Below are positions 15,572 to 25,468 of a stretch of DNA of 64,000 bases, in pieces. The stretch is from HTCC2207 sp002685195 (lineage in GTDB: Bacteria > Pseudomonadota > Gammaproteobacteria > Pseudomonadales > Porticoccaceae). Positions within the stretch are counted from its first letter, which is position 1. Every line of letters starts with the position of its first letter. The translations under genes and the position numbers were made by a program. Under the pieces are notes generated by a model. That model was given only the letters and a program-made list of their open reading frames with translations. It ran no database searches and was not told the origin of the DNA. The stretch covers positions 1,240,001 through 1,304,000 of the forward strand of contig CP179212.1 in the NCBI GenBank assembly GCA_051201675.1, read 5' to 3'.

Positions 15572-16468
15572 ATGACGCCTGCGCAGCTTCAAGCGTTTGT
15601 CACTCTCGCACAGACCAATAGTTTTACTTCTGCCGCCATGATGCTTGGCATTACGCAATCAGCAGTTTCTCATGCTATTAAATCTCTCGAAGATGAGTTG
15701 GGTGTAAGTCTGTTTGTCAGAGGAAAAGCAGAAATCGTTCTCACAGAAGTAGGCAAAGGTTTAGTTGGCAAGGCACATTCGGTGCTGGGATTTAGTGAGT
15801 CCATTAAACAAACTGCCAATGAAGCGCGAAACTTGAAGCAAGGGATACTTAGAGTTGGCTCCTTTGGGCCAAGCTTTTCTGTGGGATTATTGCCTGTTAT
15901 TTTGAAGAAATACCGCCGTAGATATCCTAATATCAACGTTTACGTTGAGGAGGGTGAGGATCACCAAGTCATGGATTGGATTGATCAAAGACAGGTAGAT
16001 GTAGGTTCTATTATTCTGCCTGTCAGCAACCTAGATTATATCTTTCTTGGCACCGATAAGTTATCTGTAATCTTACCGTCTCAACACACCCTAACGACAA
16101 AATCTAAGATCACTGCGAGCGATATCTCTAAACTTCCTTTTATTTTGACACAAGGCAGCACGGGCAAACTAGCCATGGATGTATTCAGACAGCAAAACTG
16201 CCAGCCGGACATCCGATACAAAAACATTCAAATAATGAGCATGTTCTCATTGGTGGCTGATGGCGCCGGAGTTTCTATTACCGCTGATTTATCCATCCCA
16301 AGCGAGCTGGAGAAGAATAAACAGGTTTCAATCCGTCCATTGGAACCCTTGGTAAAAAGGCAGATTGGTTTGGGAATGCAACATAGAGAGCACCTATCAC
16401 CGGCTGCTGCTGCGTTTGTAAAAATAGCGGCTGAACTCCAACGTGCAGGTGCATTGCCAAATCCCTAA
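15572..16468 (+). CDS. LysR family transcriptional regulator
   Basis: A 298-residue LysR regulator. The N-terminal winged helix-turn-helix is textbook: L-Q-A-F-V-T-L-A-Q-T-N-S-F-T then A-A-M-M-L-G-I-T-Q-S-A-V-S-H (residues 5-36), with L-G-V-S-L-F-V-R-G. The C-terminal part, from about residue 90, is the periplasmic-binding-type effector domain. It is divergent from the aminotransferase gene, so it most likely controls that gene and itself; the effector is unknown. The ATG has a purine-rich GAGCGA leader. Confidence 0.92.
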   Translation: MTPAQLQAFVTLAQTNSFTSAAMMLGITQSAVSHAIKSLEDELGVSLFVRGKAEIVLTEVGKGLVGKAHSVLGFSESIKQTANEARNLKQGILRVGSFGPSFSVGLLPVILKKYRRRYPNINVYVEEGEDHQVMDWIDQRQVDVGSIILPVSNLDYIFLGTDKLSVILPSQHTLTTKSKITASDISKLPFILTQGSTGKLAMDVFRQQNCQPDIRYKNIQIMSMFSLVADGAGVSITADLSIPSELEKNKQVSIRPLEPLVKRQIGLGMQHREHLSPAAAAFVKIAAELQRAGALPNP

Positions 16469-16645
16469 GCAAACCCTAGGTACACAAACCGTGCTTATTT
16501 GGTTAAATGCGAGCCAGATAAAAACGGCCTATCATTTCCTGCATGATGCTCTGCACTGTGCAAAACATACTAGCCTTCTGTAAGATAACATTTTTTACAG
16601 TGCTCATAATGACTGTATCTATGGCACGATTTTAAAGGTCCATTA

Positions 16646-19342
16646 ATGGAAAAGTTGCTTCTCAAGCTTACTGACCTGTTTGCACAGGCACCCAGTGCTG
16701 TTCTTCGTTTTAAAGTAGTAGTGTTGAGTTCATTGATTGCAGTATCCATTGCTATGGGATTCGCGATTGCCAATCTCACAGTATTCAACCTTTCCTCTGA
16801 GTCATTTATGCAGGAGGATAGCCCAGCCCAGCTTGCTCTAGAGGAGTTTAGACGACAATTTGGCAGTGACAGGTCGGTCTTTATTATTTATGAACCAGCT
16901 GATGGAGATGTGTTCTCTCGCAAGTCTCTAACCGAACTACAGAAATTAACAAATGACTTAGAGAATTGGCAAGATCTTGATCCAAAGGACTTTCCTGATG
17001 TCGATCTACAGCAACTACTGCATATCAGACGGGTCCAGTCCCTAGCAAACCTGCTGGTGCAGACCAGCGTCGATGACACTTTATCCTCAAGTAGAATGTT
17101 ACCTAAGCAACTACCTGAGACCCAGAGCGAGTTAGACGAGATTAAAACCCGAGCTTTGGCCGAAAAAGATTATGTGTCTGGTTTTTATGCGATGGATGGA
17201 AGTTTTGCTGCCATTTTGCTACAGACGGATTTCGGCACGGTGCCAGTTGAAGGATATGAGTCGGCTATTAATGATACGGGAGTTGAGCTAGATGCTAGTT
17301 TTGACGATTTTGATCTCGTGTTTGATGAGCAAGCGGTGGTGCAAGAGGTTGAGTTTGAGGACGTGGACCCGAGAGTTTATTTCGCGTTTAACGATGCCCT
17401 AACGGCAGTGTATGACCAGTACGGCGAGCAGTTTGAGTTTTATCCGGTAGGGGAACCATCATTGATGACTCAAATGCAGGGAATCTTGGATCAATTGGTT
17501 ATTTTAGGGTATCTGATGGTGCTGATTTTTGCCATCCTACTCTGGGTTTTGTTTCGCTCAGCAAGTGCTCTATTCTGGCCGCTGCTAACCATTGCTCTGA
17601 GTGTGGCTTGGTGCTGGGGATTCACTGTTTTATTGGGTTTAGAGCTGTCCAGTATGATAGGTCTAACAGTGCTGCTGATATTTTCAGTGGGTATCGCAGA
17701 TTGCGTCCATGTAATGAGCGCCTACTTTAGCTTCAGGCGCCAAGGGATCGAGCATCGAAATGCTTTGACCAAGTCCTATGAAAAAGTAGGCTTAGCAATT
17801 TTACTCACTACACTAACCACTGCGGCTGGCATATTAGTGTTAGCAACGTCTAACCTTGAGCCCATCAGAGTCTTTGCCTATATGTGTGCGTTTGGGGTAG
17901 TGCTCGCCTTTTTCTTTACTATTGTTTTACTGCCGATACTTCTCGATATTTGGCACCCTACTGGAATAGCCGAAAAAGACAGTATCGCTGATCGACTTGG
18001 GACAGGATGGCATAGGCTGAACCCCGGAGTGAAAACTACTATTGCACTGTTTGCGGGCGGGACGATTTTTTATACTCTTGGATTGTTGTTAGGTTTGTTC
18101 ATTAACTCAGTAATATTACTGACCTACTGGATTGTTAATTCACAGCAAGAGATCCTTGCAGAGGTTCCCCTAATAGTGGAGCGGCGCCCCAGGTTTATTT
18201 TGCTTATCTTCGCTTTTATATTGGCTATCTGTTGCTACGGAGCTAGCAAGATCCTTATTGACACAAATATAGCTGGCCAGTTCAAAGACGACCACCCCCT
18301 GGCTATTGCGGTAAATGTGGTAGATAACAATATGTCCGGCTCCCAAAATATGGAAGTGATGATCGATACCAAGGTTATCGATGGCATGCTTGATGCTGAG
18401 TTATTGGCCGCGGTGGACGACTTGCAGAAGACTTTAGAGCAGCGATATCCTGAAACCGTTGGTCGCACCCAATCTCTGGCTAATATCGTTAAAAAGACTA
18501 ATCAGGTAATGAATGACGATGATGAAGACTATTATCGCATTCCAGAGTCTAGTCAAGCGGTGTCTCAGCTACTTTATTTGTTTAATAGTGCTAATCCTGA
18601 GGATAGAAGAGGGGTCGTCTCTGATGATTACAGTCGGTCTCATATTAGCGTTAACTCAAGGAATATGGGCTCTTATGGATACCAGCAAATGTTTGAGGAG
18701 GTTGCCGAGATTATTGATGAGCGATTTTTCCCGCTAAAGCTAAAGTATCCAGATTTGGAGATAGTACTGACGGGGACCATGGCTACTCTAATGGTAGTCT
18801 CAGACGAAATAGCGCGTTCCCAGTTTAATGGGTTTGCCCTAGCGCTTTTGCTGATAAGTCTAATCATGATCGTTACTCTTGGTTCTTTGCGCGGCGGCTT
18901 AATGGGCATGATACCCAACGCAATCCCAGCGTTTTTAGGTTTTGGTCTCATGGGTTTATTTAATATTCCTCTAGATACGGACACACTGTTGATTGCACCG
19001 GTTATTTTGGGTATCGCGGTGGATGACACAATTCATTTTATGACCCATTACAGGGTTGAGTTAAGTAAATCAAAAAGCGTCAGTGTCGCCTTGGAGAGCG
19101 CGATTAGGGAGGTTGGGCAAGCGGTAATGTTCACCACTATGATCATTGGTCTTGGCTTCGCTGTTTTAAGCTTTTCAGATTATTTAGGCATGGCTAAAGT
19201 TGGATTTTTTGGCTCGCTATCAATCTTTTTTGCCTTACTATGTGACTTATTTTTAATCCCCGCCATTATTATCGTGTTCAAACCCACTTTTGGTGTTGCA
19301 GGGGCAGACACTTCGATTAATTTTCAAGGAGCAAATGCGTGA
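16646..19342 (+). CDS. RND/MMPL family transporter permease
   Basis: An 898-residue inner-membrane transporter. One membrane segment lies near residues 25-47, then a large periplasmic loop, then five or so segments from about 285 to 435, repeated in the second half (about 520-540, then 730-880): the RND duplication. The membrane signatures I-F-S-V-G-I-A-D-C-V-H and I-L-G-I-A-V-D-D-T-I-H carry the Asp residues that couple proton flow. Two extra hydrophobic segments sit between the halves (about 470-500). An AAAGG precedes the ATG. It is coupled to a LolA-like protein and an outer-membrane barrel, suggesting export of a lipid or lipoprotein-like hydrophobic cargo rather than drugs; this is inference. 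Confidence 0.88.
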   Translation: MEKLLLKLTDLFAQAPSAVLRFKVVVLSSLIAVSIAMGFAIANLTVFNLSSESFMQEDSPAQLALEEFRRQFGSDRSVFIIYEPADGDVFSRKSLTELQKLTNDLENWQDLDPKDFPDVDLQQLLHIRRVQSLANLLVQTSVDDTLSSSRMLPKQLPETQSELDEIKTRALAEKDYVSGFYAMDGSFAAILLQTDFGTVPVEGYESAINDTGVELDASFDDFDLVFDEQAVVQEVEFEDVDPRVYFAFNDALTAVYDQYGEQFEFYPVGEPSLMTQMQGILDQLVILGYLMVLIFAILLWVLFRSASALFWPLLTIALSVAWCWGFTVLLGLELSSMIGLTVLLIFSVGIADCVHVMSAYFSFRRQGIEHRNALTKSYEKVGLAILLTTLTTAAGILVLATSNLEPIRVFAYMCAFGVVLAFFFTIVLLPILLDIWHPTGIAEKDSIADRLGTGWHRLNPGVKTTIALFAGGTIFYTLGLLLGLFINSVILLTYWIVNSQQEILAEVPLIVERRPRFILLIFAFILAICCYGASKILIDTNIAGQFKDDHPLAIAVNVVDNNMSGSQNMEVMIDTKVIDGMLDAELLAAVDDLQKTLEQRYPETVGRTQSLANIVKKTNQVMNDDDEDYYRIPESSQAVSQLLYLFNSANPEDRRGVVSDDYSRSHISVNSRNMGSYGYQQMFEEVAEIIDERFFPLKLKYPDLEIVLTGTMATLMVVSDEIARSQFNGFALALLLISLIMIVTLGSLRGGLMGMIPNAIPAFLGFGLMGLFNIPLDTDTLLIAPVILGIAVDDTIHFMTHYRVELSKSKSVSVALESAIREVGQAVMFTTMIIGLGFAVLSFSDYLGMAKVGFFGSLSIFFALLCDLFLIPAIIIVFKPTFGVAGADTSINFQGANA

Positions 19343-20238
19343 AGCTAAAAGGAATATTAGTAATCTTCTGTTTGACTATGATCGTCATTAACACACCTAT
19401 TATTGGGGCTGAGATGACGGGTGTGCAGATTATGCAAAGGATGGAAGATGCGCAACGCGCAACGAATGATTCATCATTTACACGATTAAAGCTTTCAAGC
19501 TGTAAATTTGGTGTCAATAAGGGTCGTATTGCCTGTGCAGAAAAACCCAGAGTAAAAGTACTAGAGTCGGTCTCTGTTAATCATGGCAAAGATAATAAAG
19601 ACACAAAAAGTGTGAGTATTACCCTCGAGCCTTCGGCAGAGAGAGGAATAGGGATGCTGTCTTATGCCTATGACGAGACAGGGCGAGACAATCAAACGTG
19701 GTTGTATCTGTCTGCGCTTGGCAGGGTTAAGCGGATCGCTGGTGGAGACTCCGATGAAGATACTGAGCCTGCATCGCTTTTTGGTTCGGAGTTTACGACA
19801 GAGGATACCGACACAGGCAAGCTTGCTGAATACCAAATTACATTGCTTGAAGAGACCAATCAGCGAGGACGTGAGGTATGGAAAGTTCAGGCGATTCCCA
19901 ATGCTGAGCGAGCGAAAAAGAGCCGCTACTCAAGAACCGTGCATTACATCGATAAGGAGCGCTATGTTGCGTTGCGATCCGAGATGTATGATAAATATGA
20001 TAAAGAGATTAAGCGGACTATGTCATCTCGCGTTGAGCTAATTAATGACAATTGGGTGGCTAGGTCCGTCACCATGATGAATTTGGTATCTAACCGCCTT
20101 TCAAATATGGCCTTGGTAGAGCTTTATGTAGATCTTGATATCAGAGATGACTTTCTTACTCAGCGAACGCTGACAGATAGTGCTTATCGAGAAACTAATC
20201 TAGAACGTTTGAGAGCACAAATAGAAAAAGGTGACTAA
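19339..20238 (+). CDS. LolA-like outer membrane lipoprotein-sorting family protein
   Basis: A 299-residue exported protein with a signal peptide (M-K-L-K then hydrophobic residues to about 24). The mature part matches the LolA_like sorting-protein pattern found beside RND/MMPL pumps: V-Q-I-M-Q-R-M-E-D-A-Q near the start, Q-T-W-L-Y-L-S-A-L-G-R-V-K-R-I, and a later R-Y-V-A-L-R-S-E-M-Y-D-K. Two Cys near 54 and 65 may form a disulfide. Its GTG start overlaps the stop of the transporter gene (GTGA), with AGGAG upstream, so translation is coupled. Proposed role: periplasmic carrier for the cargo of the RND pump; this is inference from context. Confidence 0.82.
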   Translation: MKLKGILVIFCLTMIVINTPIIGAEMTGVQIMQRMEDAQRATNDSSFTRLKLSSCKFGVNKGRIACAEKPRVKVLESVSVNHGKDNKDTKSVSITLEPSAERGIGMLSYAYDETGRDNQTWLYLSALGRVKRIAGGDSDEDTEPASLFGSEFTTEDTDTGKLAEYQITLLEETNQRGREVWKVQAIPNAERAKKSRYSRTVHYIDKERYVALRSEMYDKYDKEIKRTMSSRVELINDNWVARSVTMMNLVSNRLSNMALVELYVDLDIRDDFLTQRTLTDSAYRETNLERLRAQIEKGD

Positions 20239-21655
20239 AATTTCAATGCCTTTACGGACTTACGTTTTAGGAATTCTGCTATTGCATCAAGGTGCTCTTG
20301 GCCAGCAGGCTATCTCTGAAATACCAAATGATCAGAACACTCTTGACGATTTCAGTTTTGAAGACGATCTGTTTGAGGATGCCTTCAACGAACCGGAGGT
20401 TTCAACTAAGTCTTGGCGAGATGGTTTCACTGTTTTAGTGAGTCAGCAGTTTTTTGGACAGGTCAGTAGGCACGCGGTTGAACCTCTTCCAGGTGTCGTT
20501 ATCAATAAAAACCCAGGAATAGAAAATAACCGCTTGGGAGTCAATTTGAGATATCAGAATGCCTTTTCCCCTGGATGGTTGCTTCAGGGGAGTTGGCAAG
20601 GCCGTGTGTATTGGAAAGAGGATTATGAATATGAAGCCAGCGATAACAAAGTGAATGCTGAGTATCGCGTCAATGAGCTCTATTTGCAGCGTAGCTTTGA
20701 TGATCATAGCGTCAAATTTGGTCGTCAAACGGTTGTTTGGGGAGAGACCATTGGGAACTCGGTTTTAGATGTCATCAATCATACCGAATTTCGCGATTTC
20801 AGTATTATTGATATTGAGGATGCAAGGCTTAATCAATGGATGTTGGTATGGGATATTTTTCAAGAGCAAAGTAGTTGGTCTAGTTTTATCAATTTATATC
20901 CAGAATTCAATCCGGCACCTCGATTAGGCGGGCCATTTTATTTCCAATCCCCTTTTGAATTTGGAGACTATAAGCGCAGCGGCGATGTATTGCTTGAAGC
21001 GGGTACCCAGTGGCGTAAGTCATATGAGGCAAGTGATATAGCTTTTATGGCAGCATATCTCCATGAAAATCAATTGCGCTATGAATTACCAAGTTCGGGC
21101 TTTGGTGAGGCAATTCCAGTTAAAAATGACTTTTTATTGGTTGGGTTTAGTGCCAACCGAGCTGTGGGCAACCTATTATTAAATCTTGATGTGGCATTTA
21201 GTCATGGCATCCTAATTGATAATTCAAGCCTCATAACTAACGGTAGCATAAATGTTCCAGTGAACTTAAAGCGAGATCAAATTGGGATTTCCTTTGGTTT
21301 CGAATATGGCATAACCAGCGTGCAAAATATTAGCTTAGGAATACAGGCTAAAAAGATGTTGGATGAAAGAGATGGCCTTAGGCCTGCGGAAGAGCTACTT
21401 AACGAAGGTGTTTATGGTTCATGGTTGCTGCGCTTCAGCAATAGAGTGTCAAACGATGACATCGTGCTATCAGCAACTATGCAAGGGGATTTAGACGGCA
21501 ACTCGATTTTAGCGTCCTTAAGCGCCGATATGACCATTAACGATCATTGGAAAGTTGGTGCTCAGTTTGTGGGTATTAATGCGAACAAACCCTCTCAACT
21601 CGTGTTTTTTGATGATGATTTGAGGATCGGCGCCACCATCACTTACTCTTTTTAG
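20231..21655 (+). CDS. DUF1302-like outer-membrane beta-barrel protein
   Basis: A 474-residue exported protein with an N-terminal hydrophobic signal (to about residue 24). It is rich in alternating amphipathic strands and ends in I-G-A-T-I-T-Y-S-F, a C-terminal aromatic residue typical of outer-membrane barrels. K-F-G-R-Q-T-V-V-W-G-E followed by V-L-D-V-I-N-H matches the DUF1302 pattern. It starts with a GTG inside the end of the LolA-like gene (8-base overlap); an ATG at 20246 is an alternative. It is likely the outer-membrane partner of the three-gene set. Confidence 0.75.
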   Translation: MTKISMPLRTYVLGILLLHQGALGQQAISEIPNDQNTLDDFSFEDDLFEDAFNEPEVSTKSWRDGFTVLVSQQFFGQVSRHAVEPLPGVVINKNPGIENNRLGVNLRYQNAFSPGWLLQGSWQGRVYWKEDYEYEASDNKVNAEYRVNELYLQRSFDDHSVKFGRQTVVWGETIGNSVLDVINHTEFRDFSIIDIEDARLNQWMLVWDIFQEQSSWSSFINLYPEFNPAPRLGGPFYFQSPFEFGDYKRSGDVLLEAGTQWRKSYEASDIAFMAAYLHENQLRYELPSSGFGEAIPVKNDFLLVGFSANRAVGNLLLNLDVAFSHGILIDNSSLITNGSINVPVNLKRDQIGISFGFEYGITSVQNISLGIQAKKMLDERDGLRPAEELLNEGVYGSWLLRFSNRVSNDDIVLSATMQGDLDGNSILASLSADMTINDHWKVGAQFVGINANKPSQLVFFDDDLRIGATITYSF

Positions 21656-21813
21656 TCACCCTACATTTGTCAATGGTACGATTTCGATATTCTTCCGTAT
21701 AAATTCGGAGTTGAGCATTTAAGTGTGATAGATTTTGCGCTTTTTACTCTTACTTGACGAACATATTGTGGTGTACCATATATACCTAAGAGATTTCCGA
21801 ACTGGCTGTATTA

Positions 21814-22155
21814 ATGAGCGACAATAACGACGACTTCTGGCAGGACGACAACGGCACTCTAACTCAAGAGGCGCCGCCAAAATTGAAAAAGCCGCGGCTT
21901 TACCAAGTGGTGCTTCTCAATGATGACTATACTCCGATGGAGTTTGTGGTTGAGCTAATTGAGCAGTTTTTCTACAAATCACGAGAAAATGCGACTCAAA
22001 TCATGCTAAAGATACATACAGAAGGCAAAGGTGTGTGTGGCGTCTATACTGAAGATATAGCCGAGACAAAAGCGGCTATTGTGACCCAATACGCTCAGGA
22101 CCATCAGCACCCATTAATGTGTCAAGCAGAACCGGCTAATGACGATAAGGATTAA
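21814..22155 (+). CDS. clpS: ATP-dependent Clp protease adaptor ClpS
   Basis: A 113-residue adaptor. The N-degron pocket motif is intact: V-V-L-L-N-D-D-Y-T-P-M-E-F-V, followed by H-T-E-G-K-G-V-C-G-V and A-E-T-K-A-A-I-V, then H-P-L-M-C. Length matches the family (about 106 in E. coli), and the disordered acidic N-terminus that inserts into ClpA is present. ClpS delivers proteins with N-terminal Leu, Phe, Tyr or Trp to ClpAP. It lies five bases before clpA. The aat and bpt genes that create such degrons are 2-5 kb downstream on the other strand. Confidence 0.97.
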   Translation: MSDNNDDFWQDDNGTLTQEAPPKLKKPRLYQVVLLNDDYTPMEFVVELIEQFFYKSRENATQIMLKIHTEGKGVCGVYTEDIAETKAAIVTQYAQDHQHPLMCQAEPANDDKD

Positions 22156-22160
22156 TTGAG

Positions 22161-24437
22161 ATGTTAAGTAGAGAACTTGAAGTCACCCTCAATTTGGCAT
22201 TTAAGAACGCCCGTGAGAAGCGACACGAATTTATGACAGTTGAGCACCTCTTGCTAGCGCTACTAGACGATGCATCAGCATCATCGGTGCTAAAGGCGTG
22301 TGGAGCAGATCTCAATGCTTTGCGCGAAGACCTCAGCGAGTTTATTGATTCGACAATGCCGACGATTCCAGATGCACAGCTCGAGCAAGAAACGCAGCCA
22401 ACTCATGGATTTCAGCGGGTTCTACAAAGAGCTGTATTTCAGGTTAACTCAGCAAACCATAGTGAGGTGATTGGTGCGAATGTAATAGTAGCTATTTTCA
22501 GTGAGCAGGAAAGCCAGGCTGTCTACTTACTTCGTCTGCAAGATGTAGCGAGAATTGACGTAGTGAACTTCATTTCCCATGGTATCTCGAAATATGCCGA
22601 TCACATCGAGAATACTGGTGAGACCCAAGACGAAACGACTCAAACAGACCAGTCTGAAGAGCCCGCGGAGCAGAGTTTTCTGAGCCAATTTACCACAGAC
22701 CTAAATGAACAGGCACGTTTGGGATTAATCGACCCTCTGATTGGGCGAGATGCACAAATTGAGAGGGTCAGCCAGATTCTCATTCGTAGGCGCAAGAACA
22801 ACCCATTGTTGGTTGGCGAGTCGGGTGTCGGAAAGACTGCCATCGCTGAAGGTTTGGCCAAGCTAATCGTTGAAGAAAATGTCCCTGAGCCAATGCTTGG
22901 CAGCACAGTATTCTCTTTGGACATGGGATCACTTTTAGCTGGTACAAAATATCGAGGTGATTTTGAAAAGCGTTTAAAAAGTTTGATAGCTGAGTTAGTC
23001 GAGCATGAAAAATCGATCTTATTCATTGATGAAATCCATACGATTATCGGCGCTGGAGCGGCGTCTGGGGGCGTGATGGATGCATCTAACCTCCTTAAGC
23101 CTTTGTTATCCTCAGGTCAGCTCCGCTGCATTGGCTCGACGACTTACCAAGAGTATCGTGGCATCTTTGAGAAAGATCATGCATTGGCGAGGCGATTCCA
23201 AAAAATAGATGTTCCTGAGCCAAGCATTGATGAGACCTTCGAGATTCTGAAGGGCTTAAAGTCTCGTTTTGAAGAGCATCATGACTTAAAGTTTACAAAT
23301 CCTGCCTTAAAAGCTGCGGCTGAGTTGTCTAATCGTCATATTAACGATAGGTTTTTACCCGATAAAGCAATTGATGTGCTTGATGAGGCAGGCGCTTATC
23401 AGCGGTTACAGCCCGAGTACAAGCGCAAAAAAACGGTAGGATTGAGTGATATCGAGTTAGTGATTTCGAAAATTGCTCGCATTCCGGCTAAGAGTGTTTC
23501 TGTGTCTGACAAGGCTCAGCTCGCTGATCTTGCTTCAAATTTAAAAATGGTGGTGTTTGGCCAAGATATGGCGATAGATGCCTTATCTACCTCTATCAAG
23601 CTTGCCCGTGCTGGTCTTCGCGAGGGTAGTAAACCCATCGGTAGTTTTTTGTTTGCCGGCCCTACTGGTGTTGGTAAAACCGAGGTCTGTAAGCAACTCG
23701 CGAACGTGCTGGGAATAGAATTAGTGCGATTTGACATGTCTGAGTATATGGAGCGGCACACAGTCTCCCGGTTGATAGGAGCCCCTCCTGGCTATGTTGG
23801 CTATGATCAGGGTGGCTTGCTGACTGAGGCGGTGACAAAACAGCCGCACTCGGTAATCTTACTTGATGAGGTCGAGAAAGCGCACCCCGACGTGTTTAAT
23901 CTGCTTTTGCAGGTGATGGATCACGGGACCTTGACTGATAATAACGGCCGCAAGGCTGACTTCCGTAACGTTATTTTGATCATGACGACTAACGCCGGTG
24001 CAGAGTTGATGAGTAGGGCGTCTATTGGGTTCTCTACACAGGATCACCGAACCGATGGTATGGAAGCTATTAAGAAAATGTTTACACCCGAATTTCGCAA
24101 TCGTCTTGATAGCATTGTTCAGTTTGGTGAGCTTACAGTGGATGTTATCAAAACTGTGGTGGATAAGTTTCTTGTGCAGTTACAGTCGCAACTTGATGAT
24201 AAAAAGGTGTTTATAGAGGTAGATGATGAGGCGCGACTGTGGCTAGCAGAGCATGGCTACGATGCGAAGATGGGTGCTCGACCCATGGATCGGCTTATTC
24301 AAGAACGGATCAAAAAACCGCTAGCCGAAGAAGTCTTGTTTGGAGCCCTTGCTGAAAAAGGAGGAACGGCCTACGTGACTGTTGAGGATAACGAGCTCGT
24401 GGTAACTGCCGAGGTAAAGGCAACGGTCACGGTATAG
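22161..24437 (+). CDS. clpA: ATP-dependent Clp protease ATP-binding subunit ClpA
   Basis: A 758-residue AAA+ unfoldase. It has the Clp N-domain repeat (about 1-145), a first nucleotide-binding domain with G-E-S-G-V-G-K-T (about 219-226) and I-L-F-I-D-E-I-H, and a second with G-P-T-G-V-G-K-T and V-I-L-L-D-E-V-E. There is no long ClpB-type coiled coil between the domains, so it is ClpA and not ClpB. Length equals that of E. coli ClpA. It works with ClpP (not in the window) and the adjacent ClpS. An AAGGA lies about 10 bases before the ATG. Confidence 0.97.
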   Translation: MLSRELEVTLNLAFKNAREKRHEFMTVEHLLLALLDDASASSVLKACGADLNALREDLSEFIDSTMPTIPDAQLEQETQPTHGFQRVLQRAVFQVNSANHSEVIGANVIVAIFSEQESQAVYLLRLQDVARIDVVNFISHGISKYADHIENTGETQDETTQTDQSEEPAEQSFLSQFTTDLNEQARLGLIDPLIGRDAQIERVSQILIRRRKNNPLLVGESGVGKTAIAEGLAKLIVEENVPEPMLGSTVFSLDMGSLLAGTKYRGDFEKRLKSLIAELVEHEKSILFIDEIHTIIGAGAASGGVMDASNLLKPLLSSGQLRCIGSTTYQEYRGIFEKDHALARRFQKIDVPEPSIDETFEILKGLKSRFEEHHDLKFTNPALKAAAELSNRHINDRFLPDKAIDVLDEAGAYQRLQPEYKRKKTVGLSDIELVISKIARIPAKSVSVSDKAQLADLASNLKMVVFGQDMAIDALSTSIKLARAGLREGSKPIGSFLFAGPTGVGKTEVCKQLANVLGIELVRFDMSEYMERHTVSRLIGAPPGYVGYDQGGLLTEAVTKQPHSVILLDEVEKAHPDVFNLLLQVMDHGTLTDNNGRKADFRNVILIMTTNAGAELMSRASIGFSTQDHRTDGMEAIKKMFTPEFRNRLDSIVQFGELTVDVIKTVVDKFLVQLQSQLDDKKVFIEVDDEARLWLAEHGYDAKMGARPMDRLIQERIKKPLAEEVLFGALAEKGGTAYVTVEDNELVVTAEVKATVTV

Positions 24438-24466
24438 CTATTTACCAATACTCGGAGGTCGCTCAG

Positions 24467-25099
24467 TTGTCTGCAACTAAAGGATCCAGTGCTTTTGTCA
24501 GTGATGCGTATGGTCTCGGTCAGGACGACAGTGTGGTCGGTTTCTACCAGAAATGGGCAGATGACTACGATAACCAGATGCTAGAGGTCGATTATGTTGC
24601 GCCTGAGGTTATTGCGCAATTACTCTGTGAGCATGTGTCTGACAAGTCCGCCGAGATATTAGATGTTGGCTGCGGTACGGGGCTCACCTGCCGGCTTTTA
24701 GCTGACCGCGGCTACTGTTCACTAGATGGAATAGACCTCTCACCTGACATGATCAGGGTTGCAGGCGGGCAAGGTATTTACCGCGACCTAATCGTGGGAG
24801 ATGTGAAAAGAACGATAGAGCGCGACGCAGATAGTTATGATGCTGTCATTTCCTCAGGAACATTCACCCATGGTCACGTCGGACCAGAGCCCTTTGATGA
24901 GATTTTTAGAATCCTTCGCCCTGGAGGAATATTTGCGTGCACGGTACATAGGGATCTGTGGGAGTTAAAAGGCTTTAAGGATAAGTTTGAGTCCCTGGTG
25001 GCTGCCGAAGTTTGCCAGTGCTTACAACAGGAAAAGGGTAGATATTACGAAACTGAAAACATCGATGGTTGGTTTTGCGTTTATCAGAAATTAACTTAA
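24467..25099 (+). CDS. Class I SAM-dependent methyltransferase
   Basis: A 210-residue Rossmann methyltransferase. Motif I is I-L-D-V-G-C-G-T-G-L-T (about 62-72), followed by the acidic ribose-binding region G-I-D-L-S-P-D-M and a post-motif I-L-R-P-G-G-I-F. The substrate is unknown. The start is a TTG with GGAGG 8 bases upstream; no better ATG precedes the conserved N-terminus. It follows clpA by 29 bases on the same strand and may share its transcript. Confidence 0.85.
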   Translation: MSATKGSSAFVSDAYGLGQDDSVVGFYQKWADDYDNQMLEVDYVAPEVIAQLLCEHVSDKSAEILDVGCGTGLTCRLLADRGYCSLDGIDLSPDMIRVAGGQGIYRDLIVGDVKRTIERDADSYDAVISSGTFTHGHVGPEPFDEIFRILRPGGIFACTVHRDLWELKGFKDKFESLVAAEVCQCLQQEKGRYYETENIDGWFCVYQKLT

Positions 25100-25187
25100 A
25101 AAAACCCAGAAAATCCGCCGAACGAATTCTAGAAGCCATCTTTTCATTTTAGGGATGTGCCCCTGCAAGAGGGCATAATCAAGCGAA

Positions 25188-25406
25188 TCAGCGTTCTCTG
25201 AAAGTGATTCGACCTTTTGTGAGGTCGTAGGGAGTCATCTCAACCTTAACCTTGTCTCCAGTCAAAATTCGGATGTAATGTTTTCTCATCTTCCCAGAAA
25301 TGTGGGCAATGATTACGTGATCATTCTCCAGTTTCACTTTGAAAGTTGTGTTCGGAAGGGTGTCAATCACCTCTCCTTCAAATTCGATATGCTCTTCTTT
25401 CGCCAT
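25188..25406 (-). CDS. infA: Translation initiation factor IF-1
   Basis: A 72-residue OB-fold protein, the standard length. The sequence M-A-K-E-E-H-I-E-F-E-G then F-K-V-K-L-E-N-D-H-V-I and G-K-M-R-K-H-Y-I-R-I-L identifies IF-1. It binds the A site of the 30S subunit during initiation. It is the last gene of a minus-strand run with bpt, aat and trxB, an order common in gammaproteobacteria. Confidence 0.97.
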   Translation of the reverse strand: MAKEEHIEFEGEVIDTLPNTTFKVKLENDHVIIAHISGKMRKHYIRILTGDKVKVEMTPYDLTKGRITFRER

Positions 25407-25468
25407 ACTATTTATTTAAGTCCGTAAAAAAGGGCGCAGTTTGCCCTAAAACACTCGTTTTAGCAAAG

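Noticed and set aside
25150..25180. Terminator hairpin after infA (GCCC/GGGC arms)
   Set aside because: There is no T-run on either strand and the stem is short; support is too weak to list.
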